The notes under the pieces are model-generated. The model searched no databases and was not told where the DNA came from. It saw only the letters and a list, made by a program, of their open reading frames with translations. Below are positions 47,453 through 58,333 of a DNA stretch of 64,000 nt, piece after piece; the first letter of the stretch is position 1; every line of letters starts with the position of its first letter. The stretch spans positions 17,325,095 to 17,389,094 of the forward strand of contig NC_063160.1 of assembly GCF_020921035.1 (NCBI RefSeq). The letters are read 5' to 3'. The stretch is from Rhodamnia argentea. Taxonomy: Eukaryota > Streptophyta > Magnoliopsida > Myrtales > Myrtaceae. Position numbers and translations under genes: made by a program.

Positions 47453-50134
47453 ACTCCATTTTTTTTTCTAAGCATTCCTCTCTTTTTTTGATTTTTTTTA
47501 AATAAAAGTTGATACTAAACTATACTCATATATTTTATTACTTATAGTATAGCTCAGAAATAAAATCACATACATAAAAATAAATAAAGATGTAAATTTG
47601 CTTTCTTTTGTTATTTTGAAATTTTTTTTATTTTTAATAACATAATCTAACTATTTAATTTTATTAATTTCAGAAAAAAATAGCTTTTATATCACGAATA
47701 TAAAAAATCCTATCTACATTTACTCCACCAAAAGGCATTTTTATCCTAATTATATGGCTTTTATATACGATTTTATTCGTTCTATATTCGATTTTATGTT
47801 TTTGATCAGAAACCAAATAGTAGGAAAAGATAATGATCATCAAAGGTAGCCTTCTCCGACAAGGAAAAATGAAAAATCAAAGGTAGCAACAACACCAGCA
47901 GTCAGTCCTTTATCACCGACTGCTTAACTTCTCAATAGAGCCGAAAAGGTACAGTTTACCAGTTCAACAAGGAGCTCTCGCATATAAAACAAATTGCAGA
48001 TGCAGAGCCGCTTCCTGCCATGAACAGAGCAGAGCAGAGCAGGGGCGCATTCGGCATCCCCCCAAAAGCCTCGTTTTCATGAACGAGGTGAAGAAACAGA
48101 GGCGGTGGCGCGTGCTTACAGCGTCCCACGTGCGAGGGCTGATGCGGTGGCGGGAGGAGGAGCTCCCCGCCATCGAAGGAGGAGAAGAAAACATATTTCC
48201 TATATTCGCTGTCATCGGGACTCACCGAGAGGAGCTAAAAAAAAAAAAGGAAAAAGAAAGAAGAAAAAGAAAAGCTTAGACCACCCTCTGACTCTCATGA
48301 TTTTCATCATGTTATTTAGACGGATATCATAGTTCCGAGGAGAAGATGCTTCCCTGACATCATATGCGTGAGCTTTTTCCCTTCTTGTCTTGGGTTTTTG
48401 AATCATAATTTATTCATCAGTCACAGAGAAAGAGAGAGAGAAGGGTAGATCGACATTAGCATCGTCTTCGTTTTCTGCGAACAGAGATCTCTCTCTCCCT
48501 CCCCTCCACGTCATATATACTTCAGCGCACGCTGGACAGTTGACCGTGGAAAAAACTACAGGAGATTTCCTGTCCAAGCATCGCCGAAGCATTCGCGGAC
48601 TCGAAGCGCCTTCTTTTGCTCGGGAGACGCGACCTTGCGCATTCACCGCTCGCATCCAGTCTCTCCGTCTCTCTCCGAGGTGCGTCCGATTTCATTCCCT
48701 CCCTCGCAATCTCATTTATTTCTCCAAGCACCTGGTCGGTTTCCACCTGTGAAGAAGTCGGCACCAGACGCATTTCGATTCATCCAACGTCCTTTTCCTC
48801 CTTCTGCGGCATCTGCGATCAACGCATTGGCTATCTAATCTGCATGCTGCCGAAGGCTTCGAGCATCTGGGGCCCCGAAATTCGCGAGCTTGATGGAGCT
48901 GCTCGCGCTTTTGCCCTCGCATGATTTGCCATACGATCTCGTTCTTCCCCCTTTCCCTCGAAAACGGGGGACGTTTCCCCCGGTCTGACAGTGGCTTTTC
49001 ACAGTGGGCCCCATCTCCATACCGCCTCTACTTGCAATGGGCCCTACGGCCCACATATATAGAGAGAGAGAGAGAGAGAGGTTTCCTGAAAAAACTAAGC
49101 TCTTAGGTCCACGGAACAAGCTTTGCAGAATAATTAAGGATATGTTAGTTTAATAGATAGAACGACGTGGGTCAGGGTCGTTTTGCGATTTTAGTTAAGG
49201 GGACATAAGCCCCCGATCTTAGCTGGGCCATCAGCACTCGCTAGTTGTACCATCTGATCCCCATGTGAAACCACATCATCTTCTTCCTCCCCCCACCCCT
49301 TTCTGTCCGGTCAGGTCAGAGGGACATGTGCTTGGCATTAGGCTAAACAGCACGAAGCGGGCGAGATCAATTCGGGCATCCGTCCCCGTGTTTTTGCATC
49401 TCGCAGCGGACGAGATCGAACTATCGGTTCGGCAATTCCCGAATTGGAGCAACTCTTTTTCTTGTTTTTTTTTTTTTTTGGAGATTGACGTGTCGTGCTG
49501 CCGCGTGTTTCTTCCGATTCTGCCCCGATCCCCTGTTTTATTATTTATCACGCAACGAACCAAAAGAGAAGATACATAATCACATTTATTGCGTTTGAAA
49601 GGAGGGTGGGGGGGGCGCGGGGACGTGGGTCGAGCACATGATCCCAAAATCGATTTGGGATTCGATGGGCGTATGCAGCTTTTGATTGCATGGAGAATGA
49701 CCAGACAAGGACATCACGCACGGTCGCTGTAATAAATTACGATGAGTGCCCAATATTATGCCTTTGAGGAGGGGAAAAAAATAAAGAAAAAAAAAAGGAA
49801 ATTTTGAGAGTGAAAGATTGGAAATTTCAGGTGAAAAAACATTAAAGTTAGGCGTGCGGGCAAAAATTTTTCCTTTTTCTTTTTGGGTAAAGAAAATTGA
49901 CCTTCTTGGGTAAATGGGCTGGACAACAGTGGCCTGATTGGGTAATTACTGGGGTGAGAAAATCGGTGCCGCGACTCTCGGGACACGCGCGCCGGGCAAC
50001 TCCTACTCGTACGTGTGGGGCACGCGCGTATACCCGGCGCGTGAGCCCCGGGCCTCTCGCCATTTAATGCAAGACCCTCTTTTCGGCCATTTTTTTTATT
50101 ATTATTATGCCCCAAGATATTTAAAAAAAAAAAT
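47453..50134. other. Gene-free stretch upstream of the Cys/Lys-rich gene
   Basis: Bases 47460-47840 are A/T-rich. About 48510-48690 on the plus strand has a TATA-like 'catatata' followed by a GC/CT-rich leader-like stretch and a possible donor (cgag|gtgcgt), but no coding frame beyond about 26 codons follows; this may be an unrecognised non-coding transcript. A GA repeat lies at 49063-49081. Nothing further was seen. Confidence 0.35.
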
Positions 50135-50140
50135 TATAAA
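50135..50140 (+). promoter_or_regulatory. TATA box of the Cys/Lys-rich gene
   Basis: TATAAA lies 176 bases before the ATG at 50311, followed by a CT-rich leader (about 50207-50232). No other TATA motif lies closer. Confidence 0.5.
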
Positions 50141-50310
50141 AAAAGACTCCATTTCCCATGCCTACTACGTTGCTTCCCAAAGACAGTTATACGCACATAC
50201 GCTTCACGCTTCCCACCCCCCTCTCTCTCTCAGCCGATTCCCGTCGCAGGCTTTTCGCTGCGAAGTTAGATTAAGGTCGGGTCGGATCGGATCGGATTGG
50301 ATCCGACGAG

Positions 50311-50871
50311 ATGGAAGGTCGGGAGCAGCGAGACACGCCCCACGGCCATGTCGGGGCAGCAGCGGCGACGAGGAAGAGCGGCGGCGGCGGCAGGAGGAGC
50401 AGGTTCGCCGGCGCCGACGACGAGGGCGGCGGCGAGGGATCCGCGGGAGGAGACGCGATCGAGTGCTCCGGGGAGCGGTGCAGGTCGTGCACGGCCGGCG
50501 TGGTCGCGGACTGCGCGGCGGTGTGCTGCTGCTGCCCCTGCGCGGTGGTGAACCTGCTGGCGCTCGCGCTCGTCCGGGTGCCGTACCTGCTGGGGCGGAG
50601 GTGCCTGGCGAGGAAGAAGGGCGCGAAGAAGGTGAAGAAGAAGAGGAAGTGCGGGAGAGTGGGAGGAGGGTCGAGCGAGCGGGAGAGGATAGTGGAGGAA
50701 GGGATGAGGGAGTCGGTGTACGGGTACGGGTTCGAGGAGGGCTTCGGTGACGGGCTGGAGGCGGAAAGATCGGCGTGGTTGGACCTGGAGTTGTATGAGG
50801 TGGGTCATTTGAGCTTCGGTAGAGTTTCCTTCACCGGGGTTCAGGTCCAGAGCAAGGGCGGTTGCAGTTGA
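50311..50871 (+). CDS. Uncharacterised plant Cys-rich/basic protein, 186 aa
   Basis: Intronless gene of a plant-only family of unknown function; I recall relatives such as Arabidopsis At3g11690 and At5g06380. Seen: a glycine/alanine-rich N-terminus; the family core CRSCTAGVVADCAAVCCCCP at residues 57-76, merging into the hydrophobic helix CAVVNLLALALVRVPYLLG at 77-95; a strongly basic patch RKKGAKKVKKKRK at 101-113; and a C-terminal acidic segment with GYGFEEGFGDGLEAERSAW. The Cys cluster beside a single hydrophobic segment suggests membrane attachment or palmitoylation (inference). The ATG at 50311 lies after a TATA box and CT-rich leader. The gene is GC-rich, which opens long shadow frames at 49938-50750 and 50266-50808. 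Confidence 0.85.
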   Translation: MEGREQRDTPHGHVGAAAATRKSGGGGRRSRFAGADDEGGGEGSAGGDAIECSGERCRSCTAGVVADCAAVCCCCPCAVVNLLALALVRVPYLLGRRCLARKKGAKKVKKKRKCGRVGGGSSERERIVEEGMRESVYGYGFEEGFGDGLEAERSAWLDLELYEVGHLSFGRVSFTGVQVQSKGGCS

Positions 50872-53393
50872 AAGAAATTCGATTCATCCATCCAATTTTT
50901 TTTTTCCTTGCCTTGTATTTCTTCGTTTCTCTTTTTCGGCTGGGCGGTTGCGTCCCATATCTGGTATTACTGCAAATAGCGTGTCTCTGATTATTCACGC
51001 CAAGCATCCCCTGGGGTGGTTTTTGCCTTTGGTGTCTGAGGATTTTCTGGGGCATGCATTAAACCGGGGAAGAAGAAGAAGAAGAAGACGACGGCGGCGG
51101 CGGCGACGGCGACGGCGACGGGAGAGGGACGAAGGTTGATGGGTTCGAAACGTTTCCGATCAACGCACCATCTTTTCCGAAGAACTCGTACATGGATCCG
51201 TCATTGGGACACTCTCTCTTACGATGTTGTACGCTGAAATGATGAAATGTTCCAGCATTTTTCCGGCTGTCCCCTTTCTCTTTTGGTCATGGTCTAGTCA
51301 GAGATTTCACAGTAGTTTGGCTTCTTGGGTTTGGCCCCCTCTTTGACCGTCTCTTTTGCTGCTCCCCCTGCTCATGAAGAGAACACTCTGCACGATGGGT
51401 ACTTCACTGACATTAGATTTAATGAGGATGCGAATGAACTTAAGCCTTAAGGTATTAACTACTCTTCTTCAAAGTCTTCGATCCGACAGAGCCATAAGAG
51501 GAAGAAAAAAAAAAAATCCACTCGGATTGATTGATGGCAATAATGCTCGGCAACTTTAGTCGAGTCGAATTAACGAGTCCTTTTGAGATACTTATTAAGC
51601 ATTTAAAGCGCGGATCTTCTTCTTTAATCGATTGCTGCATGAGTTTAGCAATCGTAGTCAGGTGGCTGCGAAAATCCATTGTTCAAGCAGAGTTTCATGC
51701 GTCCGGAGCAGTACAAGGTTTTTACTGAAATAGAGACAAAGTTAAAAGACCGTGAAGAGAGCCCCGAGGTTTTTGTCCTGTAGCGTGGCGGGTTGGACAG
51801 AATGCTATGTCGCGACAAAAGAGTAGTCCACCTTTGTTTGACCGGCCCTGTCCCATTTCACTCGGTAAATCTAAATCTGACGGTGTTGTGACTTGCGATT
51901 TCCCTAAATAATTCCGTTTACATTTTCGAAAAATATATAATTTAAAAAATATTTTCTTTAAAGTGATCACTTATATCGCTTACAAGAATGAATGCACGAA
52001 AAATACTTTTATCATCCGTAAAAATATTCAAACACAAATTGATATCGATAATGAAAATCGGGAGTATGAATGGGTTCGGTCGAGTTGGGTCGGGTCGTGT
52101 TTTCATGATATGCAACCCGACCCGAAGCAATAGAAGGATGTGTTTGGCCCGACCCAAAACACTAAAGAAATAACCCAAAGCGGTTGGATCAAGTTGAGAC
52201 GGGTCGGTATGAGTCGGGTCGTGTTTCGGGGTTTGTTTTTAAAATTGATTATTTGCAAAACCTCATCTTCTACACGAACTAGATCGAAAACGACATATGA
52301 ATTTATTTGTTGGACGACATATGAAAGTAATTAAATTCATCGCTCGTCTAATTAACTGAAAAGTAAGCGTCGAAAATCGAAGCGTATAATATTAAGTGCT
52401 GCAATGTTTGAATCTGAAAATGAAAATAAGGAATATCTGAAAATAGACAAAACACGAAACGGCCCAACCCATCGACAACAATTTTCTTTTAATAAAAAAA
52501 AAAGTGTATTTTAAGCTTTTCATTTGACGAATTAATTTTCTAAATTTTAAGTTTTACTCCGAATTCATTACGAAATCCTCGTTGGAGGGAGCTTGTTAAC
52601 TTGTTAAGCACTTCAGTAAATAGAGTCCAGATCCCGTTCTTTACTATGACACGAAAGAGCTCGACTTGCATCTTGACTTGAAGTAGGGGATGCAATGAGC
52701 TCGAAGAAAATTAATGTAAGATAGGATTGATTATTAATGAAAAATCAAATTCGGATAAGTGAACGATATTTACATGGGAAAAACCCGAATCGAAACACGA
52801 CTCGACCCGAAATATTTATATTACCCAGAATTCGAGTGATTACCCCGACGACCTAAACCAAAAGTACTAGAAAATTTAGGTTGGATCGGATCGATTTGTG
52901 TTTCGGTTCGGATGTATTGTTCGGCTTTGATATCCTTAGAAATGATTTTTTTATTGATTAACTATTTCAAGAGATATAAACGATTATTTTTAAAATAATA
53001 TTTTTTAAAAGTATTCATTTCCCATGAAACAAACGGAAGGGTAAAATATTCTTCATCGTCCACAAAGATATTTGGACTTAAAATTATTGTCGATTATGGA
53101 ATTATTCTTCACCGACTAATTATTTCAAGTGATGCAATAATTTATTTCTTTTTAAAATTATCTCTAAATTATTCATTTTTCGCGAAATAAATAGAACCTA
53201 ATAACCCGACTATGCAACTGACTTATATATTCAATGACTTCAACGAAGCACCAAAACATAAAAATTGAATCGAACCGGAAAGAATTTCCTCAAGAACGAA
53301 AGAAACATCAACTGCATGAACTACAAAACCTGATAACAAATAATTAAACGAGAAACGGAACACACAGATTCCTTTCCAGCGAATAAGGGAAAA
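50872..53393. other. Repeat-rich stretch without genes
   Basis: The 3' end of the preceding gene is followed by a trinucleotide repeat at 51068-51121. About 51900-52045 is a Tourist-like fragment ('cacttatatcgctta'). About 52060-52880 has 'gggtcgggtcgtgtt' phrases at its left and 'aacacgactcgaccc' at its right, suggesting an inverted-repeat DNA element. About 52950-53198 holds two abutting Tourist-like fragments, ending 'atgaaacaaacgga' and 'gcgaaataaatagaacc' (then TAA). No gene was seen. Confidence 0.45.
51068..51121 (+). repeat. Compound trinucleotide microsatellite (GAA)n(GGC/GAC)n
   Basis: About six GAA units run into GAC/GGC units. It lies about 200 bases after the stop of the Cys/Lys-rich gene and may be in its 3' untranslated region. 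Confidence 0.8.
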
Positions 53394-53644
53394 TCAAACA
53401 ATGGCAACCTTGGCTCCAGCTTCTTCCAGCTGCTTCTTGGCCTCCTCGGCCTCGTCCTTGGACAACCCCTCCTTGAGCTTCTTGGGCAGCCCCTTCTACC
53501 AGCTCCTCGGCTTCCTTCAGCGCCAGGCTCGTCATCGCCTGCACCGCCTCGATCACCCCGATCCTCGAGCTGCTCGGCACTGATTTGAGGGGGGCGCGTG
53601 GGATGAGAGGCGGAGGAGTGGACGGTGAGTGTGTGTGTCGCCAT
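53394..53644 (-). pseudogene. RPL12: Deleted copy of chloroplast ribosomal protein L12 gene
   Basis: It begins like a plastid transit peptide (MATHTLTVHSSASHPTRPP) and then jumps directly to the L7/L12 C-terminal domain (RIGVIEAVQAMTSLALKEAE, then ELVEG). The end LPKKLKEGLSKDEAEEAKKQ plus LEEAGAKVAIV with the normal stop is in another frame: one extra G after the GAAGGG codons shifts it. About 110 codons of the mature N-terminal and hinge regions are missing. A CT-rich leader-like stretch precedes the ATG, so it copied an entire transcript or gene end. With both a frameshift and a large deletion it cannot make functional L12. Confidence 0.85.
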
Positions 53645-53864
53645 TTTTACTGTGAGTTGGAAGCAGAAAAAGAAAGAGAGAGGAGAGGGTGAAGAAGAAG
53701 ATAGGACAAGGGTGAGTGCAGTTGTCCGGTCGGGAAGAGTATGAACACGAAGATTAAATTGGATATCTGACCGATAAGCGTAAAAAAAAAGGGGATTCCG
53801 GAGCAGATCGCCTCATGATGCTTCATCTAAAGCGAAGAATAACAAAGAAAGTAAAACGAAAGAG

Positions 53865-53868
53865 AAAA
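53865..53868 (-). terminator. Pol III terminator of tRNA-Pro
   Basis: TTTT on the minus strand, 16 bases after the mature tRNA end, is the usual RNA polymerase III stop. Confidence 0.65.
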
Positions 53869-53883
53869 CAGTAAGGGGTGGGA

Positions 53884-53955
53884 GGGGCATTCCGAGAATC
53901 GAACTCGGGACCTCTCGCACCCAAAGCGAGAATCATACCACTAGACCAAATGCCC
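53884..53955 (-). tRNA. tRNA-Pro, anticodon TGG
   Basis: A full 72-nt cloverleaf without intron. The acceptor stem GGGCATT pairs with AATGCCC (discriminator C), the D arm has TGGTCTAGTGGTATGA (A box), the anticodon stem CTCGC/GCGAG encloses loop TTTGGGT (anticodon TGG), and the T arm is CCGAGTTCGATTCTCGG (B box). All stems pair and CCA is not encoded, as expected for a eukaryote. It matches the common plant tRNA-Pro. Confidence 0.97.
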
Positions 53956-56408
53956 TATCCTTGCAATTTAAGTCATCGTTTTATTTATTACAAAGATTTA
54001 AAGTAATAGAGACCTAGTACGACAACCTAATGAAGTGTCGGGCCCATTGGGGCTTGTGCGAACTATTCACACGGGCTGCCCTCCGCGAAGGTCGTCTTCT
54101 TGAGGCCAGCTAATCTCTGAACGACGTCGGACTTCCCAACTGTGGAGGGCCACCCGAGCATTATTGGGCTTCCCTCGCAATCTGGGGAAAGAACTTTTCC
54201 CCGACGCCAAACATTGAGATCGACACCGAAGTAGACATCCCATCACCTCATCTCACGATGGCCGCGTCGACCGGCACGAGGGTTGGCATCGAGCCGATTC
54301 TGCGCGCTCTCGAACTGGCCCTTAGCGCGTTCGATCGACTTGTGATTACCGGGTGGGCGGTTCTAGGATCATTTAGATTCCGGATACTTAGAACCTATCC
54401 ATCGAAACTTGTTCCTTATTTTTTGGAACTTTAAACTTACCTTGCATACCTTAGAATCTAGAATTTACTACCCTATCACAGATTCTAGGGTTGGTTTTAG
54501 GATCTACTTAGGTTCCTCATTTATTCTTAGTCGAATGATTACGGTGAATTATCTCATTTGATGATCATTATTCGTCGCTACAATCCACTGATTATAACTT
54601 AAATCTAGACGTACGAAAAATATAAAGCATTAACAATGTAAAAGTCCCGGTCATGTATATCGCCGAAAATGGAAGCTTAGACTTACGGTGGTTCCAGATT
54701 ACATACGTCTCGATCATATTGAAATGCATGATTGTCTAGCCGCCTGTTCAATCAATATCCCATCACACCGTTTTATAACCCGGGCTTTATTCGTGCGGAA
54801 ATCGGCATAGCTAATAAAGCAAGATACGGACTGAATTGGAACAACCCCAAAGATATTGCTGTGAAGACGTGCTGACTCCTAAGTTTTAAAGCGACTAAGG
54901 TGAGATAATGCAGTAGGGAAATAGTTCGAGAGCAAACGTGATTCACAACCATGGAATTCACGTTTTAAATGCCTTCCATGGCCGACCGCCGTCACGTGTT
55001 CTTTCCTTGCTTCTCTCCCACGTGCTTCGCGAACTCAATTTCATCACGTTTAGAACATGTGACTGAAATGAAAAAGTGGTGGAAGACAGGGCGCACGAGC
55101 GGCCCGAATCGGTCGACATGTGCTTCTTCTCTTTCCTGCTTTCCTCCACGTGCTTCAATTCAAGAACAGCATCTTCGTATATTCACGAACGAAAGAGGAA
55201 ATGGTCGCAATCCGCGAGCAGGAGTTTGACAGATCCGACCACAAGTCATTTTAGCCTTCATTAATGCAGTGGGATTTTCATGGAGATGCCAAAGCATCCA
55301 AACGGTCTCCAATTGTCTAGAGCGACCTCTGATCTTGGTATGGTTGGTACCTACTCAATATCATGCACTTGCTGCAGTGGTTACAGTAAGGAAACAATTG
55401 TGGATGCTATGTAGTTTCGTAACTTGATACGATTAAGCGTGATCGGTTTCTGGCCTAGAATCGAGAAATGGCCCTATGATGCTTGATTCCAAAAGCAATG
55501 GAACTAGTTGGTCGTGATATTGCCGGTTCATGAACCGGCTGATTTCGATCCGATTCTCGATTTTACTTGGGAACCAGTTCATTTAAGATTTTGAATAGAG
55601 TAAGAAATTCTAATAATCGGACATAAAAGTTCCACCATTTCACTACAAAAGCATCTCGTTGATCAAGTGTTTACGGTGTAAATGGATATGTTATTTATTT
55701 ATTTATTTATAAAAGAGATTTCAAACTCGGTTTATAATCGGTATAATCAATAATGGAATTGGCAATGTCGGCCATGAGGTTTTGTGGGACCATTACCAAC
55801 GGTTCCCAAAAATTTAAGCTCGACTTTAGTTAGATCATAAAGCATGGAATATGAGCCACGGAAGATTTCAATTTAGGATCCTTCGTTACGATTCCATGTG
55901 AAATTTTTGCAACACCACTAACAATTACTCTAAAATCTTACCTGTTAGATGAATGCGTTTCTAATATTTAAATAATCTAACACCAAGTATAACTAATGGT
56001 TCCAGGCTTGAAACAAGAAAACCGAACTGATTGTGTGCTAGCTCTAAGTCACGGAGCTAGAAACCTAAAGGGTTCTCCTAGAACCAACCTTGAGCGGGTC
56101 AGTCCATGCCGGTTTGGTCCGGCTTCCGGATTGAACCTGACCCGGTGCTCACCCTTAGATCCGGCGCATGCAAAAGCGGATCCTGTGTGTTCGCGAGAAT
56201 TAACAGAATTTGAGGTTCGGACGTGCAGTTATAGAGATAATATCTCCAAGATCTTATTGCAATAGATATGTTGCCACTGCTACAAACTATAAAATAGTAT
56301 ACAGCACGTCACATGCGACATCTGATATGTCGTGGCCTTTTCCTCTATTAAGTACAAGACCTACCGAAGCTACCAACAACACAAGAAGACCCCCCATAAC
56401 CAATATTC
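53956..56408. other. Gene-free stretch between tRNA-Pro and the MYB gene
   Basis: Bases 54040-54360 are GC-rich and unrecognised. Bases 54360-54520 and 55500-56160 carry 'gaacc', 'ccggttc' and 'tagaacc' phrases of hAT-like non-autonomous repeats, but I could not fix their ends. Bases 54960-55260 have repeated 'cacgtgcttc' phrases. No gene is supported. Confidence 0.35.
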
Positions 56409-58333
56409 CTAAAGGGGATAAAATTGGGCATCATGACCAGTACCACTAATTAGCGACTGCATGGGCCACAGATCCTCCACGCTCCAGAAAACGCCATCGT
56501 CCGGTACTTGGGCGGCCGGAGGAGGCGAAAACGTGAATTCCGCGCGGCAGCCTCGATCGGACGGCGGAGAATAGGCGATCCCCGTCGCGTCTGCGGCTGA
56601 AACCCCGTGATGATCGGTGCTCGCGCTTGCAGCCGACGGAGGGTTGACAAGATCACTCATCTCGGATTCTGATCGCTTGATTATGTGTTTCTGGATCTTG
56701 GTCCTCCAGTAATTCTTTATTTCATTGTCGGTCCTCCCGGGCATTTGCTTTGCGATTTGGGACCACCTGAAAAATAGGAAGATAATTACTTATTTCGGAT
56801 CGATAAGTTTTTACCCTTTTCGACGATTAAAAAAAAAAACGACATATATTTTGTCTAAAATGATTTTAACAACAATGGAACTCCCCCGTGCAATAAAAAT
56901 AAAAATAAAAAAGCGGTACACGTGTCGGCGGTCGGGGAAAGCCTAGTTGAAATTCTTTTAGGCACACCAAAAAAATGTATGTGACCAATTGCGGTTCACC
57001 TTTAAACCATTTACGTCCGCCAACGTCACCATCCCAAATTCTCATGCAATTAACACTAAAGAGGTTATTCCCCCGGGCACCATCATGCATGTGATTTACG
57101 TAGAGAGAATCGAGAAGTGGATGATGTCAAATGAATCTGCATGAGCGTAGAAATTATTTTTAGCAACGATTTTGCAGTAGAAATTTCGAAACTATAGGGA
57201 GAGGGGGGATTCAAACACTTTTTGAGTTATGTGCACACCCTGTTTATCTCGATGTGAAATTATTGTACATCTTAACACGCCTTCTCGTGCAAATCCAATT
57301 AGATGGTAGGGATGCTTAACGAAAAGATTGCCTAGATGATTTGAATAGGGGATGCAAGCTGAATCGAACTCGAGATATCCCGATTGTAACGATAACAAGT
57401 GGACTATAGCGCATATCTGTTTACTCGAAAAGTTTTGAGTTATTAGGGTACGGGATGAAAACAAAGGTAGCGATGGCTATCGATAAGCTTGACAGTTCCC
57501 CATACGTTGTGATTGAACCGCATGAGCCCCACCAAGCAATCCCTTTCTCCAAATGGGCATGTCCTCCAAGAGGTCTTACGCTATAATTCAAACGTGGGGT
57601 ACCCGAAAGCATAGTAAGAAACAAGGAGAGAAGGGATTTTGCTATGTATTGTCCAGCATACAAGATAGGCATGTCTAGAGAATTGCCTAAATAACCATGT
57701 TTAGATGGTCCATTGGCGAATTTCGCTTTGCTGTCAACTTCACGTGGTGATTTTGGATGTTCTTCCTACGCGCCGTGGTGGGGAAAATCAAGTAATCTGA
57801 TAACCATGAGACGCTTCTGCAGTTGAATTCGATGTAAAGGGTTACGAGGGATTGTCGATTCCGCACGCCTCGAGTACCTTCGTGTTTTTCCGGGAGAGAT
57901 GTATGCGGGGAAAATAAGGACACGTTTACGAAGTAGTACGTGAAATCACCTGTTTCCCCACATAGACTGCAGGTGTATGATCAGGAGCTGCTCTTCGGGG
58001 TGATATTACCCCTCCGGACGTCGGGTCGGAGGTAGTTCAACCATCGGAGCCGGCAGCTCTTTCCGGTGCGTTGTAGACCTAAGGTGATCGATGTATAAGA
58101 TCATACGAAAAAGGCTATAAAGAAGAGAAATTCAAATACAGCAATTACCGCGAAAAGCCAAAGACAAAAAGAAGCGAATATTTAAGGCTATTACCAGCAG
58201 CTTTAGCAAGAGAGTTCCATACACCTTCGCCGTGATGGTTTATGTAGTCTATCAGAATCAGATCCTCTTCAACAGTCCATGGTCCTTTCCTCACTTCAGG
58301 ATCCTGCGAGCAGAAGCATGGATTCTTGTCCAT
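56409..58333 (-). CDS. R2R3-MYB, MYB21/24/57 subgroup 19, frameshifted
   Basis: Transcription factor of the clade that drives stamen maturation and floral scent downstream of jasmonate. Exons: 58333-58195 (139 nt), 58078-57950 (129 nt), 56766-56409 (358 nt). Exon 1 gives [20 protein letters not shown] and the R2 start; exon 2 gives [20 protein letters not shown] and RRGNITP; exon 3 gives [20 protein letters not shown]. The C-terminus [13 protein letters not shown] matches the subgroup 19 motif (W)SVEDLWxMQ. Exon 2 of plant R2R3-MYBs is typically 130 nt; here it is 129. One base is missing in the CCCC run at about 57996-57999, so the frame reads NITPKSSS and stops within R3. With one more base the gene would encode 208 aa. 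It is either a broken allele or a sequencing error at a homopolymer. The leader has a long CT run (58344-58383). Intron 2 contains a SINE-like insert. Confidence 0.85.
57231..57432 (-). mobile_element. SINE-like insert in MYB intron 2, 11-bp duplication
   Basis: On the minus strand it starts with a tRNA-like head: 'gctatagtccacttgtta' (A-box-like) and 'gagttcgattc' (B box) 40 bp apart; it ends 'gataaacagggtgtgcac'. Direct repeats ttttgagttat flank it at 57220-57230 and 57433-57443. It lacks an A-tail, which is unusual for a SINE, so the family is tentative. Confidence 0.55.

Noticed and set aside
49938-50750. 270-codon plus-strand frame overlapping the Cys/Lys-rich gene
   Set aside because: Arg/Gly-rich shadow frame created by GC-rich codons of the real gene in another frame.
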